Source: Limnobacter litoralis
GTDB taxonomy: Bacteria > Pseudomonadota > Gammaproteobacteria > Burkholderiales > Burkholderiaceae_B
Assembly (NCBI RefSeq): GCF_030160455.1
Contig: NZ_BSOJ01000027.1
Location: 50,810 to 114,809 of the forward strand
Direction: 5' to 3'
DNA: 64,000 bases
The notes under the pieces: generated by a model
Databases searched by the model: none
What the model saw: only the letters and a program-made list of their open reading frames with translations
What the model was told of the DNA's origin: nothing
Program-made: the position numbers and the translations under genes
In this document: piece by piece, positions 61,351 to 64,000 of the stretch
Layout of the letters: every line of letters begins with the position of its first letter
How positions within the stretch are numbered: the stretch's first letter is position 1

Positions 61351-63069
61351 ATGAATCAGGAATCACCCGTACTCATTGTAGTCGATGACAGCGATGATGA
61401 TTTCATGTTGATCCAGCGCAGGGTACTGCAGACCTGGCCCAACGCGGCGCTGATTCATGTCGACAATCCAGCCGATTTGCGAGAAGCACTGGAAGGGGTT
61501 GCGCCTGACATCGTGATTTGCGACTACTCCATGCCCGACATCACCCACGATGAAGCCGCCAGACTGGTCAATGAGTATCGGCCTGACACCCCCTTGATTC
61601 TGCTTTCAGGCCATGCCACGGACGCCCTGGGCGTGCTGGCCATGCAGGGCGGCATTCGCGATTACGTTGAAAAATCAAAACCCGAGCGCCTGGTGCCGGC
61701 CATTGAGCGAGAGCTGAACACCCGCAAGCTGAAACACGAGAAAGCACAGCTGGAAATGGCTCACCGACGAGCGGTGTTTTTCGATTCTGGCACGGGGCTT
61801 TTGAACCGGCTGGGCCTGGAAACCACATTGCCGAAATTGCTGGGGCAGAATGAAGGCAGGCAAGACCTCGCCTTGCTGACCATCCGCCTGAGCCGACGCA
61901 ATGTGCAAGATGCCAATGCCGGCTTCAGCATCAAAAAGCTGGGCATGCAAAAGACACTGGAGCGATGCCAGCAACTGTTTAAAAACGACATCGTTTGCCG
62001 CTGGAGTGAAAACCTGCTGGTGGTGATCACGGGCGGCTTTGACTGGAACAGGCCTCTGAGTGAGTCTGTCGACAGGCTGGACAGTATCGAATCTGAACTG
62101 TGTCGACCCTTCGTGATCGAGAGTATTCCAGTGCGCCCGTCCATCCACATTGGACTGGCAAGAATTGGCACCGACGGAACTGTACCTGCAGACCTTGTGC
62201 AACATGCCCAGGCCGTGTGTGCCGTTTTACAGGCTGACAACAAGGGCTTGTTCAATGCCTTGCAAACCAGCACACACCAGGCAGCGGCCCGCCGAAAGGC
62301 CATCGAAAAAGGCCTGGCCCACGGCATCGAACACAACGAATTAACCCTGGATTTTCAGCCAGTCGAAGACCTGAGCACCCAAAAAGTTGTGGGTGTAGAG
62401 GCCCTGGTTCGCTGGACCCACCCCACACTGGGTCGCATCATGCCGCAGGAATTCATCGGCGTTGCTGAAGACTCGGGATTGATCGAAGCCTTGGGCTTCT
62501 GGGTGCTTGAACATGCGGTGGATCGTCTGCTGGATTTGCATCAAAAAGGCCACTTGTTGTGGTGCGCAGTCAATTGCTCGCCCGGGCAGTTGTTGAATGC
62601 GGATTTCGCAAAAACGGCCTGTGAACACATCTTGTCCAGAGGGTTGGATCCCAAATGGATCGAATTCGAGATCACGGAATCGGCTGCGATTGACGATATG
62701 GATCGAACAGTGCAAGCCCTGAAGAATCTTCGCAGTTACGGTTGCCAAATCGCCATGGACGACTTTGGCACAGGCTACGCCTCACTGAACTACCTGCGGG
62801 CCTTGCCTGTGGACGTGCTGAAAATCGACAAAAGCTTCGTCATGGATTTGCTGGATGACCCCAGCAGCCAGATGATTGTCAAGGCTGTGATTGATCTGGC
62901 GCACGCCTTGAAGCTGACCGTGCACGCCGAGGGCATTGAAACCGATGCCCAGCGACAGACCCTGATTGACATGGGTTGCGACAGGCTGCAAGGTTACTTG
63001 TATGCCAAACCGCTTGACTGCAACAGATTGCTGGAATGGCTGAATCCCATTCAAAATAAACTTATCTGA
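61351..63069 (+). CDS. Receiver - degenerate GGDEF - EAL protein (probable c-di-GMP phosphodiesterase)
   Basis: A 572-residue protein. The ATG at 61351 has AGGG six bases upstream; in-frame ATGs at 61345 and 61306 are less likely. Receiver (about 1-125): VVDDSDDDFMLIQRRV, Asp in IVICDYSMPD, Ser in LLSGHA and Lys in VEKSKPE. Residues 145-305 have a GGDEF-like fold, but the signature site reads CRWSENLLVV, so it cannot make c-di-GMP. The EAL domain (about 320-565) has VGVEALVRW, ITESAAIDD, MDDFGTGYASLNYL, KIDKSFV and HAEGIET, which keep the metal and catalytic residues. It should degrade c-di-GMP under control of an unknown kinase. Confidence 0.92.
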   Translation: MNQESPVLIVVDDSDDDFMLIQRRVLQTWPNAALIHVDNPADLREALEGVAPDIVICDYSMPDITHDEAARLVNEYRPDTPLILLSGHATDALGVLAMQGGIRDYVEKSKPERLVPAIERELNTRKLKHEKAQLEMAHRRAVFFDSGTGLLNRLGLETTLPKLLGQNEGRQDLALLTIRLSRRNVQDANAGFSIKKLGMQKTLERCQQLFKNDIVCRWSENLLVVITGGFDWNRPLSESVDRLDSIESELCRPFVIESIPVRPSIHIGLARIGTDGTVPADLVQHAQAVCAVLQADNKGLFNALQTSTHQAAARRKAIEKGLAHGIEHNELTLDFQPVEDLSTQKVVGVEALVRWTHPTLGRIMPQEFIGVAEDSGLIEALGFWVLEHAVDRLLDLHQKGHLLWCAVNCSPGQLLNADFAKTACEHILSRGLDPKWIEFEITESAAIDDMDRTVQALKNLRSYGCQIAMDDFGTGYASLNYLRALPVDVLKIDKSFVMDLLDDPSSQMIVKAVIDLAHALKLTVHAEGIETDAQRQTLIDMGCDRLQGYLYAKPLDCNRLLEWLNPIQNKLI

Positions 63070-63156
63070 CCCGAAACTTATTGCGATCAGCAATGTCCGA
63101 TCTTCACGATGTTCGCAACGGGCATCCTATACCTATACAAATCAGCAGGAGAGGAT

Positions 63157-63741
63157 ATGACTGAAGTACTAACGAAGGACATGACGGCAAACCCAGCACC
63201 GATTGGATTGCTGGGTTTCGGAATGACGACCGTGATGCTCAACCTTCACAACGCCGGATTTTTCGGTTTGAACACCATGATTCTGGGTCTCGGCATCTTT
63301 TATGGTGGACTAGCCCAGCTTATCGCTGGCTTAATGGAGTGGAAAAAGGGAAACACTTTTGCATGCACCGCTTTCGTAAGCTATGGTGCATTTTGGCTGT
63401 CGTTGGTTGGTTTGATCGTTATGTCAAAAACCCCGATGGGTATTGACGGACCAAACGGAACAGCCATGTCATTCTTCCTTGCCATGTGGGGGGTTTTGAC
63501 CTTGTTTCTGTTTGTTGGAACTTTCAAACTGAACAGGGCACTTCAGGTCGTATTCGGTACGCTGGTATTGCTGTTTTTTCTGCTGGCTTACGGCGAGGCA
63601 ACCGGCGATAAAACACTAAGCTCTTTCACGGGCTACGAAGGTATCTTTTGCGGAGCATCTGCCATTTACACTGCCATGGCGCAAGTATTGAACGATGTTT
63701 TTGGAAAAGTAGTTCTTCCTATCGGACCGATGATCAGCTGA
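63157..63741 (+). CDS. satP: Acetate uptake transporter, GPR1/FUN34/YaaH (SatP) family
   Basis: A 194-residue, six-helix membrane protein. NPAPIGLLGFGMTTVMLNL at about 11-29 is the family signature. Further helices include MILGLGIFYGGLAQLIAGLM, FVSYGAFWLSLVGLIV and FFLAMWGVLTLFLFVGTFKL. It imports acetate or succinate with protons. AGGAGAGGAT precedes the ATG. The acetyl-CoA synthetase gene starts 191 bases downstream, so the pair forms an acetate-use unit. Confidence 0.9.
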   Translation: MTEVLTKDMTANPAPIGLLGFGMTTVMLNLHNAGFFGLNTMILGLGIFYGGLAQLIAGLMEWKKGNTFACTAFVSYGAFWLSLVGLIVMSKTPMGIDGPNGTAMSFFLAMWGVLTLFLFVGTFKLNRALQVVFGTLVLLFFLLAYGEATGDKTLSSFTGYEGIFCGASAIYTAMAQVLNDVFGKVVLPIGPMIS

Positions 63742-63761
63742 TTTGAGCTGAGACAGGGCAC

Positions 63762-63783
63762 TCGAGGCCATGATTGGCCTCGA
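63762..63783. terminator. Hairpin between satP and acs
   Basis: TCGAGGCCA and TGGCCTCGA form a perfect 9-base-pair stem with a TGAT loop, 21 bases after the satP stop. No T-run follows on either strand, so it may be an mRNA-stabilising or attenuating hairpin rather than a full terminator. Confidence 0.4.
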
Positions 63784-63932
63784 CTCTACAAACTTACAGA
63801 TGCGTATCTCGGTCAGAGAAGTTGAGCGCGTCCATTCTTGAAATGTCTTCAAAACAGGACCTCATTTTCGATTTTGAAAATTTAAAAGGCATTCCTCTGT
63901 GAAGGCATCCAAGGATATTCAAGGAGAAAGGG

Positions 63933-64000
63933 ATGATGTCTGGAATTGAATCAGTGAAGCATGAGAGTCGTGCTTTTGAGCCCAGCGCGCAGTGGCAGGC
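63933..64000 (+). CDS. acs: Acetyl-CoA synthetase, N-terminal start (cut by window end)
   Basis: Only the first 22 residues are inside the window. They begin MMSGIESVKHESRAF and continue EPSAQW, which matches the usual N-terminus of bacterial acetyl-CoA synthetases. AAGGAG lies six bases before the first ATG; a second ATG follows directly. The position after an acetate transporter supports the call. The enzyme would activate imported acetate to acetyl-CoA. Confidence 0.72.
   Translation, partial: MMSGIESVKHESRAFEPSAQWQ

Overview
The window is a bacterial chromosome segment of moderate GC. It is densely coded on both strands, with many 1-4 base start/stop overlaps. The core cluster gmk-rpoZ-(minCDE)-spoT-greB, the MdtABC-type RND operon, the NAD-linked formate dehydrogenase and the SatP-Acs pair point to a betaproteobacterium of the Burkholderiales. 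A Limnobacter-like organism would fit, but the genus is inference. I see no rRNA, tRNA, CRISPR array, insertion sequence or prophage.

Layout. 1-4.5 kb: a sensory module (OmpR-type regulator cut by the window edge, LysM-FecR protein, CHASE2-PAS histidine kinase, lone receiver). 4.5-8.5 kb: a PQQ-dependent dehydrogenase and D-tartrate dehydratase, with a divergent LysR regulator. 8.55-10.9 kb: a likely ECF-sigma-driven operon encoding a secreted methionine-rich MxKDx repeat protein, a secreted DUF1223 protein and exported MsrB and MsrA. 11.0-14.15 kb: an orphan type VI secretion island (PAAR protein, putative membrane-active effector with an AT-rich C-terminal half, AT-rich membrane immunity candidate) followed by a broken MbcA/ParS/Xre-type antitoxin gene. 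14.15-17 kb: flavin monooxygenase plus SDR under a palindromic operator, and ppnP. 17-21.5 kb: two-gene NAD-formate dehydrogenase. 21.7-33.8 kb: two secreted envelope proteins divergent from a BaeSR-like two-component system, then mdtABC and an outer-membrane factor. 33.9-34.6 kb: a deleted amidase-effector pseudogene beside a DUF3828 protein that looks like its surviving immunity gene. 34.65-37 kb: a CueR-type promoter, an HMA copper-chaperone-like protein and a YhgE/Pip membrane protein. 37-40.4 kb: a three-protein phosphorelay. 40.7-44.1 kb: a phosphonate-type ABC transporter with a metallophosphoesterase. 44.2-55.6 kb: TauE/SafE exporter, gamma-glutamyltransferase, several redox enzymes, class I HMG-CoA reductase and secreted phosphoesterases. 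55.6-61.3 kb: gmk, rpoZ, minCDE, spoT and greB. 61.3-64 kb: a receiver/EAL protein, satP and the start of acs.

How the genes work together. The most distinctive unit is the 8.55-10.9 kb operon. A sacrificial methionine protein together with exported MsrA/MsrB behind a GTAACC-N16-CGAA promoter suggests an extracytoplasmic reactive-oxygen/chlorine sink that is recycled by the reductases. The second theme is interbacterial warfare: one apparently intact type VI effector/immunity set with a recently acquired toxin half, and a second locus in which the effector has been deleted internally while its candidate immunity gene stays intact.
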